From: Karalla daura
Taxonomy: Eukaryota; Chordata; Actinopteri; Chaetodontiformes; Leiognathidae
Assembly (NCBI GenBank): GCA_029224185.1
Contig: JANZKI010000095.1
Location: 91,001-155,000, forward strand
Length of the DNA: 64,000 bases
Direction of reading: 5' to 3'
Part shown: in pieces, positions 1 through 13,800 of the stretch
Layout of the letters: each line of letters opens with the position of its first letter
Position numbering within the stretch: position 1 is the first letter of the stretch
Position numbers and translations under genes: made by a program
The notes under the pieces: generated by a model
What the model was told of the DNA's origin: nothing
The model's database searches: none
Seen by the model: only the letters and a program-made list of their open reading frames with translations

Positions 1-3000
1 AAGCGTTCTACACACTTTGACGGCCTGTTGCTGTAATGCGTATTGGCCAATGGTGCATGTGTCAACACACTTTTTTAAAGCGCTTTTCCCCACAGTCTCC
101 TATGCAGGGGGCTGTAAACTGGCTCAACTAAGCGTTCTAAACACTTTGACGGCCTGTTGCTGCACTGCGTATTGGCCAATGGTGCATGTGTCAACACACT
201 TTTTCAAAGTGCTTTTCCCCACAGTCTCCTGTGCAGGGGGCTGTAAACAGGCTCAACTAAGCATTCTAAACACTTTTCAGGCCTGTTGCTGCACTGCGTA
301 TTGGCCAATGGTGCATGTGTCAACACACTTTTTCAAAGCGCTTTCCCCCACAGTCTCCTATGCAGGGGCCTGTAAACAGGCTCAACTAAGCGTTCTAAAC
401 ACTTTTCAGGCCTGTTGCTGCACTGCGTATTGGCCAATGGTGCATGTGTCAACACACTTTATCAAAGCGCTTTTCCCCACAGTCTCCTATGCAGGGGGCT
501 GTAAACAGGCTCAACCAAGCGTTCTAAACACTTTGACGGCCTGTTGCTGCACTGCGTATTGGCCAATGGTGCATGTGTCAACACACTTATTCAAAGCCCT
601 TTTCCCCACAGTCTTCTATGCAGGGGGCTGTAAGCAGGCTCAACCAAGCGTTCTAAACAATTTTCAGGCCTGTTGCTGCACTGCGTTTTGGCCAATGGTG
701 CATGTGTCAACACACTTTTTCAAAGCGCTTTTCCCCACAGTCTCCTATGCAGGGGGCTGTAAACAGGCTCAACTAAGCGTTCTACACACTTTGACGGCCT
801 GTTGCTGTAATGCGTATTGGCCAATGGTGCATGTGTCAACACACTTTTTTAAAGCGCTTTTCCCCACAGTCTCCTATGCAGGGGGCTGTAAACAGGCTCA
901 ACTAAGCGTTCTAAACACTTTTCAGGCCTGTTGCTGCACTGCGTATTGGCCAATGGTGCATGTGTCAACACACTTTTTCAAAGCGCTTTTCCCCACAGTC
1001 TCCTATGCAGGGGGCTGTAAACAGGCTCAACTAAGCGTTCTAAACACTTTGACGGCCTGTTGCTGCACTGCGTATTGGCCAATGGTGCATGTGTCAACAC
1101 ACTTTTTCAAAGCGCTTTTCCCCACAGTCTCCTGTGCAGGGGGCTGTAAACAGGCTCAACTAAGCGTTCTAAACACTTTGACGGCCTGTTGCTGCACTGC
1201 GTATTGGCCAATGGTGCATGTGTCAACACACTTTTTCAAAGCCCTTTTCCCCACAGTCTTCTATGCAGGGGGCTGTAAGCAGGCTCAACTAAGCGTTCTA
1301 AACACTTTGACGGCCTGTTGCTGCACTGCGTATTGGCCAATGGTGCATGTGTCAACACACTTTTTCAAAGCGCTTTTCCCCACAGTCTCCTATGCAGGGG
1401 GCTGTAAACTGGCTCAACCAAGCGTTCTAAACAATTTTCAGGCCTGTTGCTGCACTGCGTTTTGGCCAATGGTGCATGTGTCAACACACTTTTTCAAAGC
1501 GCTTTTCCCCACAGTCTCCTATGCAGGGGGCTGTAAACAGGCTCAACTAAGCGTTCTAAACACTTTGACGGCCTGTTGCTGCACTGCGTATTGGCCAATG
1601 GTGCATGTGTCAACACACTTTTTCAAAGCGCTTTTCCCCACAGTCTCCTGTGCAGGGGGCTGTAAACAGGCTCAAATAAGCATTCTAAACACTTTTCAGG
1701 CCTGTTGCTGCACTGCGTATTGGCCAATGGTGCATGTGTCAACACACTTTTTCAAAGCGCTTTTCCCCTCAGTCTCCTATGCAGGGGGCTGTAAACAGGC
1801 TCAACTAAGCGTTCTAAACACTTTGACGGCCTGTTGCTGCACTGCGTATTGGCCAATGGTGCATGTGTCAACACACTTTTTCAAAGCCCTTTTCCCCACA
1901 GTCTTCTATGCAGGGGGCTGTAAGCAGGCTCAACCAAGCGTTCTAAACAATTTTCAGGCCTTTTGCTGCACTGCGTTTTGGCCAATGGTGCATGTGTCAA
2001 CGTACTTTTTCAAAGCGCTTTTTCCCACAGTCTCCTATGCAGGGGGCTGTAAACAGGCTCAACTAAGCGTTCTAAACACTTTGACGGCCTGTTACTGCAC
2101 TGCGTATTGGCCAATGGTGCATGTGTCAACACACTTTTTCAAAGCGCTTTTCCCCACAGTCTCCTATGCAGGGGGCTGTAAACTGGCTCAACCAAGCGTT
2201 CTAAACACTTTGACGGCCTGTTGCTGCACTGCGTATTGGCCAATGGTGCATGTGTCAACACACTTTTTCAAAGCGCTTTTCCCCACAGTCTCCTGTGCAG
2301 GGGGCTGTAAACAGGCTCAACTAAGCGTTCTAAACACTTTGACGGCCTGTTGCTGCACTGCGTATTGGCCAATGGTGCATGTGTCAACACACTTTTTCAA
2401 AGCACTTTTCCCCACAGTCTCCTATGCAGGGGGCTGTAAACAGGCTCAACTAATCGTTCTAAACACTTTGACCGCCTGTTGCTGCACTGCGTATTGGCCA
2501 ATGGTGCATGTGTCAACACACTTTTTCAAAGCGCTTTCCACCACAGTCTTCTATGCAGGGGCCTGTAAACAGGCTCAACTAAGCGTTCTTAACACTTTTC
2601 TGGCCTGTTGCTGCACTGCGTATTGGCCAATGGTGCATGTGTCAACACAATTTATCAAAGCGCTTTTCCCCACAGTCTCCTATGCAGGGGGCTGTAAACA
2701 GGCTCAACTAAGCGTTCTAAACACTTTTCAGGCCTGTTGCTGCACTGCGTATTGGCCAATGGTGCATGTGTCAACACACTTTTTAAAAGCACTTTTCCCC
2801 ACAGTCTCCTATGCAGGGGGCTGTAAACAGGCTCAACTAAGCGTTCTAAACACTTTGACGGCCTGTTGCTGCACTGCGTATTGGCCAATGGTGCATGTGT
2901 CAACACACTTTTTCAAAGCCCTTTTCCCCACAGTCTTCTATGCAGGGGGCTGTAAGCAGGCTCAACCAAGCGTTCTTAACACTTTGACGGCCTGTTGCTG

Positions 3001-3725
3001 CACTGCGTATTGCCCAATGGTGCATGTGTCAACATACTTTTTCAAAGCGCTTTTCCCCACAGTCTCCTATGCAGGGGGCTGTAAACTGGCTCAACCAAGC
3101 GTTCTAAACACTTTGACGGCCTGTTGCTGCACTGCGTGTTTGCCAGTGGTGCATGTGTCAACACACTTTTTCAAAGCACTTTTCCCCACAGTCTCCTATG
3201 CAGGGGGCTGTAAACAGGCTCAACTAAGTGTTCTAAACACTTTGACGGCCTGTTGCTGCACTGCGTATTGGCCAATGGTGCATGTGTCAACACACTTTTT
3301 CAAAGCGCTTTTCCCCACAGTCTCCTGTGCAGGGGGCTGTAAGCAGGCTCAACTAAGCGTTCTAAACACTTTGCCGGCCTGTTGCTGCACTGCGTATTGG
3401 CCAATGGTCCATGTGTCAACACACTTTTTCAAAGCGCTTTTCCCCACAGTCTCCTATGTAGGGGCCTGTAAACAGGCTCAACTAAGCGTTCTAAACACTT
3501 TTCAGGCCTGTTGCTGCACTGCGTATTGGCCAATGGTGCATGTGTCAACACACTTTATCAAAGCGCTTTTCCCCACAGTCTCCTATGCAGGGGGCTGTAA
3601 ACAGGCTCAACCAAGCGTTCTAAACACTTTGACGGCCTGTTGCTGCACTGCGTATTGGCCAATGGTGCATGTGTCAACACACTTATTCAAAGCCCTTTTC
3701 CCCACAGTCTTCTATGCAGGGGGCT

Positions 3726-5168
3726 GTAAGCAGGCTCAACCAAGCGTTCTAAACAATTTTCAGGCCTGTTGCTGCACTGCGTTTTGGCCAATGTGCATGT
3801 GTCAACACACTTTTTCAAAGCACTTTTCCCCACAGTCTCCTATGCAGGGGGCTGTAAACAGGCTCAACTAAGCGTTCTACACACTTTGACGGCCTGTTGC
3901 TGTAATGCGTATTGGCCAATGGTGCATGTGTCAACACACTTTTTCAAAGCGCTTTTCCCCACAGTCTCCTATGCAGGGGGCTGTAAACAGGCTCAACTAA
4001 GCGTTCTAAACACTTTGACGGCCTGTTGCTGCACTGCGTTTTGGCCAATGGTGCATGTGTCAACACACTTTTTCAAAGTGCTTTTCCCCACAGTCTCCTG
4101 TGCAGGGGGCTGTAAACAGGCTCAAATAAGCATTCTAAACACTTTGACGGCCTGTTGCTGCACTGCGTATTGGCCAATGGTGCATGTGTCAACACACTTT
4201 TTCAAAGCGCTTTTCCCCACAGTCTCCTATGCAGGGGGCTGTAAACAGGCTCAACTAAGCGTTCTAAACACTTTGACGGCCTGTTGCTGCACTGCGTATT
4301 GGCCAATGGTGCATGTGTCAACACAATTTTTCAAAGCGCTTTTCCCCACAGTCTCCTGTGCAGGGGGCTGTAAACAGGCTCAACTAAGCGTTCTAAACAC
4401 TTTGACGGCCTGTTGCTGCACTGCGTATTGGCCAATGGTGCATGTGTCAACACACTTTTTCAAAGCCCTTTTCCCCACAGTCTTCTATGCAGGGGGCTGT
4501 AAGCAGGCTCAACCAAGCGTTCTAAACAATTTTCAGGCCTGTTGCTGCACTGCGTTTTGGCCAATGGTGCATGTGTCAACGCACTTTTTCAAAGCGCTTT
4601 TTCCCACAGTCTCCTATGCAGGGGGCTGTAAACAGGCTCAACTAAGCGTTCTAAACACTTTGAAGGCCTGTTACTGCACTGCGTATTGGCCAATGGTGCA
4701 TGTGTCAACACACTTTTTCAAAGCGCTTTTCCCCACAGTCTCCTATGCAGGGGGCTGTAAACTGGCTCAACCAAGCGTTCTAAACACTTTGACGGCCTGT
4801 TGCTGCACTGCGTGTTTGCCAATGGTGCATGTGTCAACACACTTTTTCAAAGCGCTTTTCCCCACAGTCTCCTATGCAGGGGGCTGTAAACAGGCTCAAC
4901 TAAGCGTTCTAAACACTTTGACGGCCTGTTGCTGCACTGCGTATTGGCCAATGGTGCATGTGTCAACACACTTTTTCAAAGCGCTTTTCCCCACAGTCTC
5001 CTATGCAGGGGGCTGTAAACAGGCTCAACTAAGCGTTCTAAACACTTTGACGGCCTGTTGCTGCACTGCGTATTGGCCAATGGTGCATGTGTCAACACAC
5101 TTTTTCAAAGCACTTTTCCCCACAGTCTCCTATGCAGGGGGCTGTAAACAGGCTCAACTAAGCGTTCT
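3726..5168 (+). repeat. Nested 12-monomer duplication inside copy A, first half
   Basis: The block recurs at 5,273-6,716 with an offset of 1,548 bp (12 x 129; 1,547 upstream of the deletion at 3793). Shared rare variants in the same order are caacacaattttt (4,323 and 5,871), caacgcactt (4,579 and 6,127), gaaggcctgttac (4,663 and 6,211) and tgcgtgtttgcc. Copy B of domain I holds the same pair at about 11,595-13,037 and 13,142-14,585, so the 12-monomer duplication is older than the 61-monomer duplication. Confidence 0.85.
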
Positions 5169-5272
5169 ACACACTTTGACGGCCTGTTGCTGTAATGCGT
5201 ATTGGCCAATGGTGCATGTGTCAACACACTTTTTCAAAGCGCTTTTCCCCACAGTCTCCTATGCAGGGGGCT

Positions 5273-6716
5273 GTAAGCAGGCTCAACCAAGCGTTCTAAA
5301 CAATTTTCAGGCCTGTTGCTGCACTGCGTTTTGGCCAATGGTGCATGTGTCAACACACTTTTTCAAAGCACTTTTCCCCACAGTCTCCTATGCAGGGGGC
5401 TGTAAACAGGCTCAACTAAGCGTTCTACACACTTTGACGGCCTGTTGCTGTAATGCGTATTGGCCAATGGTGCATGTGTCAACACACTTTTTCAAAGCGC
5501 TTTTCCCCACAGTCTCCTATGCAGGGGGCTGTAAACAGGCTCAACTAAGCGTTCTAAACACTTTGACGGCCTGTTGCTGCACTGCGTTTTGGCCAATGGT
5601 GCATGTGTCAACACACTTTTTCAAAGTGCTTTTCCCCACAGTCTCCTGTGCAGGGGGCTGTAAACAGGCTCAAATAAGCATTCTAAACACTTTGACGGCC
5701 TGTTGCTGCACTGCGTATTGGCCAATGGTGCATGTGTCAACACACTTTTTCAAAGCGCTTTTCCCCACAGTCTCCTATGCAGGGGGCTGTAAACAGGCTC
5801 AACTAAGCGTTCTAAACACTTTGACGGCCTGTTGCTGCACTGCGTATTGGCCAATGGTGCATGTGTCAACACAATTTTTCAAAGCGCTTTTCCCCACAGT
5901 CTCCTGTGCAGGGGGCTGTAAACAGGCTCAACTTAGCGTTCTAAACACTTTGACGGCCTGTTGCTGCACTGCGTATTGGCCAATGGTGCATGTGTCAACA
6001 CACTTTTTCAAAGCCCTTTTCCCCACAGTCTTCTATGCAGGGGGCTGTAAGCAGGCTCAACCAAGCGTTCTAAACAATTTTCAGGCCTGTTGCTGCACTG
6101 CGTTTTGGCCAATGGTGCATGTGTCAACGCACTTTTTCAAAGCGCTTTTTCCCACAGTCTCCTATGCAGGGGGCTGTAAACAGGCTCAACTAAGCGTTCT
6201 AAACACTTTGAAGGCCTGTTACTGCACTGCGTATTGGCCAATGGTGCATGTGTCAACACACTTTTTCAAAGCGCTTTTCCCCACAGTCTCCTATGCAGGG
6301 GGCTGTAAACTGGCTCAACCAAGCGTTCTAAACACTTTGACGGCCTGTTGCTGCACTGCGTGTTTGCCAATGGTGCATGTGTCAACACACTTTTTCAAAG
6401 CGCTTTTCCCCACAGTCTCCTATGCAGGGGGCTGTAAACAGGCTCAACTAAGCGTTCTAAACACTTTGACGGCCTGTTGCTGCACTGCGTATTGGCCAAT
6501 GGTGCATGTGTCAACACACTTTTTCAAAGCGCTTTTCCCCACAGTCTCCTGTGCAGGGGGCTGTAAACAGGCTCAACTAAGCGTTCTAAACACTTTGACG
6601 GCCTGTTGCTGCACTGCGTATTGGCCAATGGTGCATGTGTCAACACACTTTTTCAAAGCACTTTTCCCCACAGTCTCCTATGCAGGGGGCTGTAAACAGG
6701 CTCAACTAAGCGTTCT
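5273..6716 (+). repeat. Nested 12-monomer duplication inside copy A, second half
   Basis: Second member of the 1,548-bp offset pair. It differs from the first at a few sites, for example cttagcg (5,932) against ctaagcg (4,384) and ctgtgcag (6,551) against ctatgcag (5,003). The cttagcg change is also in the matching place of domain I copy B (about 13,801), which dates it before the larger duplication. Confidence 0.85.
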
Positions 6717-7138
6717 AAACACTTTGACGGCCTGTTGCTTCACTGCGTGTTGGCCAATGGTACATGTGTCAACACACTTTTTCAAAGCGCTTTTTCCCAC
6801 AGTCTCCTATGCAGGGGGCTGTAAACAGGCTCAACTAAGCGTTCTAAACACTTTGACGGCCTGTTGCTGCACTGCGTATTGGCCAATGGTGCATGTGTCA
6901 ACACACTTTTTCAAAGCGCTTTTCCCCACAGTCTCCTTTGCAGGGGGCTGTAAACAGGCTCAACTATGCGTTCTAAACACTTTGACGGCCTGTTGCTACA
7001 CTGCGTATTGGCCAATGGTGCATGTGTCAACACACTTTTTCAAAGCGCTTTTCCCCACAGTCTACTATGCAGGGGGCTGTAAACAGGCTCAACTAAGCGT
7101 TCTAAACACTTTGACGGCCTGTTGCTGCACTGCGTATT

Positions 7139-7147
7139 GGCCAATGG
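7139..7147 (+). promoter_or_regulatory. CCAAT box matching the NF-Y consensus (one example; present in most monomers)
   Basis: GGCCAATGG fits the NF-Y consensus RRCCAATSR. It overlaps the perfect palindrome ATTGGCCAAT (7136-7145), so a CCAAT core reads on both strands, although only the plus-strand flank fits the full consensus. Most of the 470 monomers keep it; an exception is the monomer at about 57,724, where ggcc is changed to gatc. A sequence match does not show binding; the motif may simply be part of the repeat. Confidence 0.4.
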
Positions 7148-7207
7148 TGCATGTGTCAACACACTTTTTCAAAGCGCTTTTCCCCACAGTCTCCTATGCA
7201 GGGGGCT

Positions 7208-7214
7208 GTAAACA
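7208..7214 (+). promoter_or_regulatory. Forkhead-type motif GTAAACA (one example; present in most monomers)
   Basis: GTAAACA is the core bound by FOX-family proteins (reverse TGTTTAC). It sits in every consensus monomer at positions 114-120. In domain I many monomers carry GTAAGCA, which breaks the core, so its density differs between domains. Function is unproven. Confidence 0.3.
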
Positions 7215-7868
7215 GGCTCAACTAAGCGTTCTAAACACTTTGACGGCCTGTTGCTGCACTGCGTATTGGCCAATGGTGCATGTGTCAACACACTTTTTCA
7301 AAGCGCTTTTCCCCACAGTCTCCTATGCAGGGGGCTGTAAACTGGCTCAACCAAGCGTTCTAAACACTTTGACGGCCTGTTGCTGCACTGCGTGTTGGCC
7401 AATGGTGCATGTGTCAACACACTTTTTCAAAGCGCTTTTCCCCACAGTCTCCTATGCAGGGGGCTGTAAACAGGCTCAACTAAGCGTTCTAAACACTTTG
7501 ACGGCCTGTTGCTGCACTGCGTATTGGCCAATGGTGCATGTGTCAACACACTTTTTCAAAGCGCTTTTCCCCACAGTCTCCTGTGCAGGGGGCTGTAAAC
7601 AGGCTCAACTAAGCGTTCTAAACACTTTGACGGCCTGTTGCTGCACTGCGTGTTTGCCAATGGTGCATGTGTCAACACACTTATTCAAAGCCCTTTTCCC
7701 CACAGTCTTCTATGCAGGGGGCTGTAAGCAGGCTCAACCAAGCGTTCTAAACAATTTTGAGGCCTGTTGCTGCACTGCGTTTTGGCCAATGGTGCATGTG
7801 TCAACACACTTTTTCAAAGCGCTTTTCCCCACAGTCTCCTATGCAGGGGGCTGTAAACAGGCTCAACT

Positions 7869-10800
7869 AAGCGTTCTACACACTTTGACGGCCTGTTGCT
7901 GTAATGCGTATTGGCCAATGGTGCATGTGTCAACACACTTTTTTAAAGCGCTTTTCCCCACAGTCTCCTATGCAGGGGGCTGTAAACTGGCTCAACTAAG
8001 CGTTCTAAACACTTTGACGGCCTGTTGCTGCACTGCGTATTGGCCAATGGTGCATGTGTCAACACACTTTTTCAAAGTGCTTTTCCCCACAGTCTCCTGT
8101 GCAGGGGGCTGTAAACAGGCTCAACTAAGCATTCTAAACACTTTTCAGGCCTGTTGCTGCACTGCGTATTGGCCAATGGTGCATGTGTCAACACACTTTT
8201 TCAAAGCGCTTTCCCCCACAGTCTCCTATGCAGGGGCCTGTAAACAGGCTCAACTAAGCGTTCTAAACACTTTTCAGGCCTGTTGCTGCACTGCGTATTG
8301 GCCAATGGTGCATGTGTCAACACACTTTATCAAAGCGCTTTTCCCCACAGTCTCCTATGCAGGGGGCTGTAAACAGGCTCAACCAAGCGTTCTAAACACT
8401 TTGACGGCCTGTTGCTGCACTGCGTATTGGCCAATGGTGCATGTGTCAACACACTTATTCAAAGCCCTTTTCCCCACAGTCTTCTATGCAGGGGGCTGTA
8501 AGCAGGCTCAACCAAGCGTTCTAAACAATTTTCAGGCCTGTTGCTGCACTGCGTTTTGGCCAATGGTGCATGTGTCAACACACTTTTTCAAAGCGCTTTT
8601 CCCCACAGTCTCCTATGCAGGGGGCTGTAAACAGGCTCAACTAAGCGTTCTACACACTTTGACGGCCTGTTGCTGTAATGCGTATTGGCCAATGGTGCAT
8701 GTGTCAACACACTTTTTTAAAGCGCTTTTCCCCACAGTCTCCTATGCAGGGGGCTGTAAACAGGCTCAACTAAGCGTTCTAAACACTTTTCAGGCCTGTT
8801 GCTGCACTGCGTATTGGCCAATGGTGCATGTGTCAACACACTTTTTCAAAGCGCTTTTCCCCACAGTCTCCTATGCAGGGGGCTGTAAACAGGCTCAACT
8901 AAGCGTTCTAAACACTTTGACGGCCTGTTGCTGCACTGCGTATTGGCCAATGGTGCATGTGTCAACACACTTTTTCAAAGCGCTTTTCCCCACAGTCTCC
9001 TGTGCAGGGGGCTGTAAACAGGCTCAACTAAGCGTTCTAAACACTTTGACGGCCTGTTGCTGCACTGCGTATTGGCCAATGGTGCATGTGTCAACACACT
9101 TTTTCAAAGCCCTTTTCCCCACAGTCTTCTATGCAGGGGGCTGTAAGCAGGCTCAACTAAGCGTTCTAAACACTTTGACGGCCTGTTGCTGCACTGCGTA
9201 TTGGCCAATGGTGCATGTGTCAACACACTTTTTCAAAGCGCTTTTCCCCACAGTCTCCTATGCAGGGGGCTGTAAACTGGCTCAACCAAGCGTTCTAAAC
9301 AATTTTCAGGCCTGTTGCTGCACTGCGTTTTGGCCAATGGTGCATGTGTCAACACACTTTTTCAAAGCGCTTTTCCCCACAGTCTCCTATGCAGGGGGCT
9401 GTAAACAGGCTCAACTAAGCGTTCTAAACACTTTGACGGCCTGTTGCTGCACTGCGTATTGGCCAATGGTGCATGTGTCAACACACTTTTTCAAAGCGCT
9501 TTTCCCCACAGTCTCCTGTGCAGGGGGCTGTAAACAGGCTCAAATAAGCATTCTAAACACTTTTCAGGCCTGTTGCTGCACTGCGTATTGGCCAATGGTG
9601 CATGTGTCAACACACTTTTTCAAAGCGCTTTTCCCCTCAGTCTCCTATGCAGGGGGCTGTAAACAGGCTCAACTAAGCGTTCTAAACACTTTGACGGCCT
9701 GTTGCTGCACTGCGTATTGGCCAATGGTGCATGTGTCAACACACTTTTTCAAAGCCCTTTTCCCCACAGTCTTCTATGCAGGGGGCTGTAAGCAGGCTCA
9801 ACCAAGCGTTCTAAACAATTTTCAGGCCTTTTGCTGCACTGCGTTTTGGCCAATGGTGCATGTGTCAACGTACTTTTTCAAAGCGCTTTTTCCCACAGTC
9901 TCCTATGCAGGGGGCTGTAAACAGGCTCAACTAAGCGTTCTAAACACTTTGACGGCCTGTTACTGCACTGCGTATTGGCCAATGGTGCATGTGTCAACAC
10001 ACTTTTTCAAAGCGCTTTTCCCCACAGTCTCCTATGCAGGGGGCTGTAAACTGGCTCAACCAAGCGTTCTAAACACTTTGACGGCCTGTTGCTGCACTGC
10101 GTATTGGCCAATGGTGCATGTGTCAACACACTTTTTCAAAGCGCTTTTCCCCACAGTCTCCTGTGCAGGGGGCTGTAAACAGGCTCAACTAAGCGTTCTA
10201 AACACTTTGACGGCCTGTTGCTGCACTGCGTATTGGCCAATGGTGCATGTGTCAACACACTTTTTCAAAGCACTTTTCCCCACAGTCTCCTATGCAGGGG
10301 GCTGTAAACAGGCTCAACTAATCGTTCTAAACACTTTGACCGCCTGTTGCTGCACTGCGTATTGGCCAATGGTGCATGTGTCAACACACCTTTTCAAAGC
10401 GCTTTCCACCACAGTCTTCTATGCAGGGGCCTGTAAACAGGCTCAACTAAGCGTTCTTAACACTTTTCTGGCCTGTTGCTGCACTGCGTATTGGCCAATG
10501 GTGCATGTGTCAACACAATTTATCAAAGCGCTTTTCCCCACAGTCTCCTATGCAGGGGGCTGTAAACAGGCTCAACTAAGCGTTCTAAACACTTTTCAGG
10601 CCTGTTGCTGCACTGCGTATTGGCCAATGGTGCATGTGTCAACACACTTTTTAAAAGCACTTTTCCCCACAGTCTCCTATGCAGGGGGCTGTAAACAGGC
10701 TCAACTAAGCGTTCTAAACACTTTGACGGCCTGTTGCTGCACTGCGTATTGGCCAATGGTGCATGTGTCAACACACTTTTTCAAAGCCCTTTTCCCCACA

Positions 10801-13800
10801 GTCTTCTATGCAGGGGGCTGTAAGCAGGCTCAACCAAGCGTTCTTAACACTTTGACGGCCTGTTGCTGCACTGCGTATTGCCCAATGGTGCATGTGTCAA
10901 CATACTTTTTCAAAGCGCTTTTCCCCACAGTCTCCTATGCAGGGGGCTGTAAACTGGCTCAACCAAGCGTTCTAAACACTTTGACGGCCTGTTGCTGCAC
11001 TGCGTGTTTGCCAGTGGTGCATGTGTCAACACACTTTTTCAAAGCACTTTTCCCCACAGTCTCCTATGCAGGGGGCTGTAAACAGGCTCAACTAAGTGTT
11101 CTAAACACTTTGACGGCCTGTTGCTGCACTGCGTATTGGCCAATGGTGCATGTGTCAACACACTTTTTCAAAGCGCTTTTCCCCACAGTCTCCTGTGCAG
11201 GGGGCTGTAAGCAGGCTCAACTAAGCGTTCTAAACACTTTGCCGGCCTGTTGCTGCACTGCGTATTGGCCAATGGTCCATGTGTCAACACACTTTTTCAA
11301 AGCGCTTTTCCCCACAGTCTCCTATGTAGGGGCCTGTAAACAGGCTCAACTAAGCGTTCTAAACACTTTTCAGGCCTGTTGCTGCACTGCGTATTGGCCA
11401 ATGGTGCATGTGTCAACACACTTTATCAAAGCGCTTTTCCCCACAGTCTCCTATGCAGGGGGCTGTAAACAGGCTCAACCAAGCGTTCTAAACACTTTGA
11501 CGGCCTGTTGCTGCACTGCGTATTGGCCAATGGTGCATGTGTCAACACACTTATTCAAAGCCCTTTTCCCCACAGTCTTCTATGCAGGGGGCTGTAAGCA
11601 GGCTCAACCAAGCGTTCTAAACAATTTTCAGGCCTGTTGCTGCACTGCGTTTTGGCCAATGGTGCATGTGTCAACACACTTTTTCAAAGCACTTTTCCCC
11701 ACAGTCTCCTATGCAGGGGGCTGTAAACAGGCTCAACTAAGCGTTCTACACACTTTGACGGCCTGTTGCTGTAATGCGTATTGGCCAATGGTGCATGTGT
11801 CAACACACTTTTTCAAAGCGCTTTTCCCCACAGTCTCCTATGCAGGGGGCTGTAAACAGGCTCAACTAAGCGTTCTAAACACTTTGACGGCCTGTTGCTG
11901 CACTGCGTTTTGGCCAATGGTGCATGTGTCAACACACTTTTTCAAAGTGCTTTTCCCCACAGTCTCCTGTGCAGGGGGCTGTAAACAGGCTCAAATAAGC
12001 ATTCTAAACACTTTGACGGCCTGTTGCTGCACTGCGTATTGGCCAATGGTGCATGTGTCAACACACTTTTTCAAAGCGCTTTTCCCCACAGTCTCCTATG
12101 CAGGGGGCTGTAAACAGGCTCAACTAAGCGTTCTAAACACTTTGACGGCCTGTTGCTGCACTGCGTATTGGCCAATGGTGCATGTGTCAACACAATTTTT
12201 CAAAGCGCTTTTCCCCACAGTCTCCTGTGCAGGGGGCTGTAAACAGGCTCAACTAAGCGTTCTAAACACTTTGACGGCCTGTTGCTGCACTGCGTATTGG
12301 CCAATGGTGCATGTGTCAACACACTTTTTCAAAGCCCTTTTCCCCACAGTCTTCTATGCAGGGGGCTGTAAGCAGGCTCAACCAAGCGTTCTAAACAATT
12401 TTCAGGCCTGTTGCTGCACTGCGTTTTGGCCAATGGTGCATGTGTCAACGCACTTTTTCAAAGCGCTTTTTCCCACAGTCTCCTATGCAGGGGGCTGTAA
12501 ACAGGCTCAACTAAGCGTTCTAAACACTTTGAAGGCCTGTTACTGCACTGCGTATTGGCCAATGGTGCATGTGTCAACACACTTTTTCAAAGCGCTTTTC
12601 CCCACAGTCTCCTATGCAGGGGGCTGTAAACTGGCTCAACCAAGCGTTCTAAACACTTTGACGGCCTGTTGCTGCACTGCGTGTTTGCCAATGGTGCATG
12701 TGTCAACACACTTTTTCAAAGCGCTTTTCCCCACAGTCTCCTATGCAGGGGGCTGTAAACAGGCTCAACTAAGCGTTCTAAACACTTTGACGGCCTGTTG
12801 CTGCACTGCGTATTGGCCAATGGTGCATGTGTCAACACACTTTTTCAAAGCGCTTTTCCCCACAGTCTCCTATGCAGGGGGCTGTAAACAGGCTCAACTA
12901 AGCGTTCTAAACACTTTGACGGCCTGTTGCTGCACTGCGTATTGGCCAATGGTGCATGTGTCAACACACTTTTTCAAAGCACTTTTCCCCACAGTCTCCT
13001 ATGCAGGGGGCTGTAAACAGGCTCAACTAAGCGTTCTACACACTTTGACGGCCTGTTGCTGTAATGCGTATTGGCCAATGGTGCATGTGTCAACACACTT
13101 TTTCAAAGCGCTTTTCCCCACAGTCTCCTATGCAGGGGGCTGTAAGCAGGCTCAACCAAGCGTTCTAAACAATTTTCAGGCCTGTTGCTGCACTGCGTTT
13201 TGGCCAATGGTGCATGTGTCAACACACTTTTTCAAAGCACTTTTCCCCACAGTCTCCTATGCAGGGGGCTGTAAACAGGCTCAACTAAGCGTTCTACACA
13301 CTTTGACGGCCTGTTGCTGTAATGCGTATTGGCCAATGGTGCATGTGTCAACACACTTTTTCAAAGCGCTTTTCCCCACAGTCTCCTATGCAGGGGGCTG
13401 TAAACAGGCTCAACTAAGCGTTCTAAACACTTTGACGGCCTGTTGCTGCACTGCGTTTTGGCCAATGGTGCATGTGTCAACACACTTTTTCAAAGTGCTT
13501 TTCCCCACAGTCTCCTGTGCAGGGGGCTGTAAACAGGCTCAAATAAGCATTCTAAACACTTTGACGGCCTGTTGCTGCACTGCGTATTGGCCAATGGTGC
13601 ATGTGTCAACACACTTTTTCAAAGCGCTTTTCCCCACAGTCTCCTATGCAGGGGGCTGTAAACAGGCTCAACTAAGCGTTCTAAACACTTTGACGGCCTG
13701 TTGCTGCACTGCGTATTGGCCAATGGTGCATGTGTCAACACAATTTTTCAAAGCGCTTTTCCCCACAGTCTCCTGTGCAGGGGGCTGTAAACAGGCTCAA

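Larger units (their letters stand above)
7095..7223 (+). repeat. Representative consensus monomer (129 bp)
   Basis: This monomer matches the majority base at every position I compared. In monomer coordinates: CpGs at 4-5, 21-22, 39-40 and 81-82; the perfect palindrome ATTGGCCAAT at 42-51; the hairpin TGTGTcaACACA at 58-69; the perfect palindrome AAAGCGCTTT at 77-86; a pyrimidine tract ending in cacag at 84-95; a short run of five G at 107-111; the forkhead-like GTAAACA at 114-120. One forward frame has no stop codon (43 codons). Common variable sites are 19-21 (GAC or TCA), 33-36, 82, 102 and 118-125. Confidence 0.93.
1..7868 (+). repeat. Domain I, 61-monomer higher-order unit, copy A
   Basis: This unit recurs at 7,869 with an offset of 7,868 bp, which is 61 x 129 minus the single-base deletion near 3793; downstream of that deletion the offset becomes 7,869. 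Landmarks that repeat include ctacacactttgacgg...gtaatgcg at the unit start, the variant caacacaatttatc near 2,648 and 10,516, and tatgtaggggcc near 3,465 and 11,333. Domain I is marked by ctggctcaacc, by tcttctatgcag with gtaagcagg, and by the ttctaaacaattttcagg monomer start. The left boundary is only the window edge. Confidence 0.88.
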
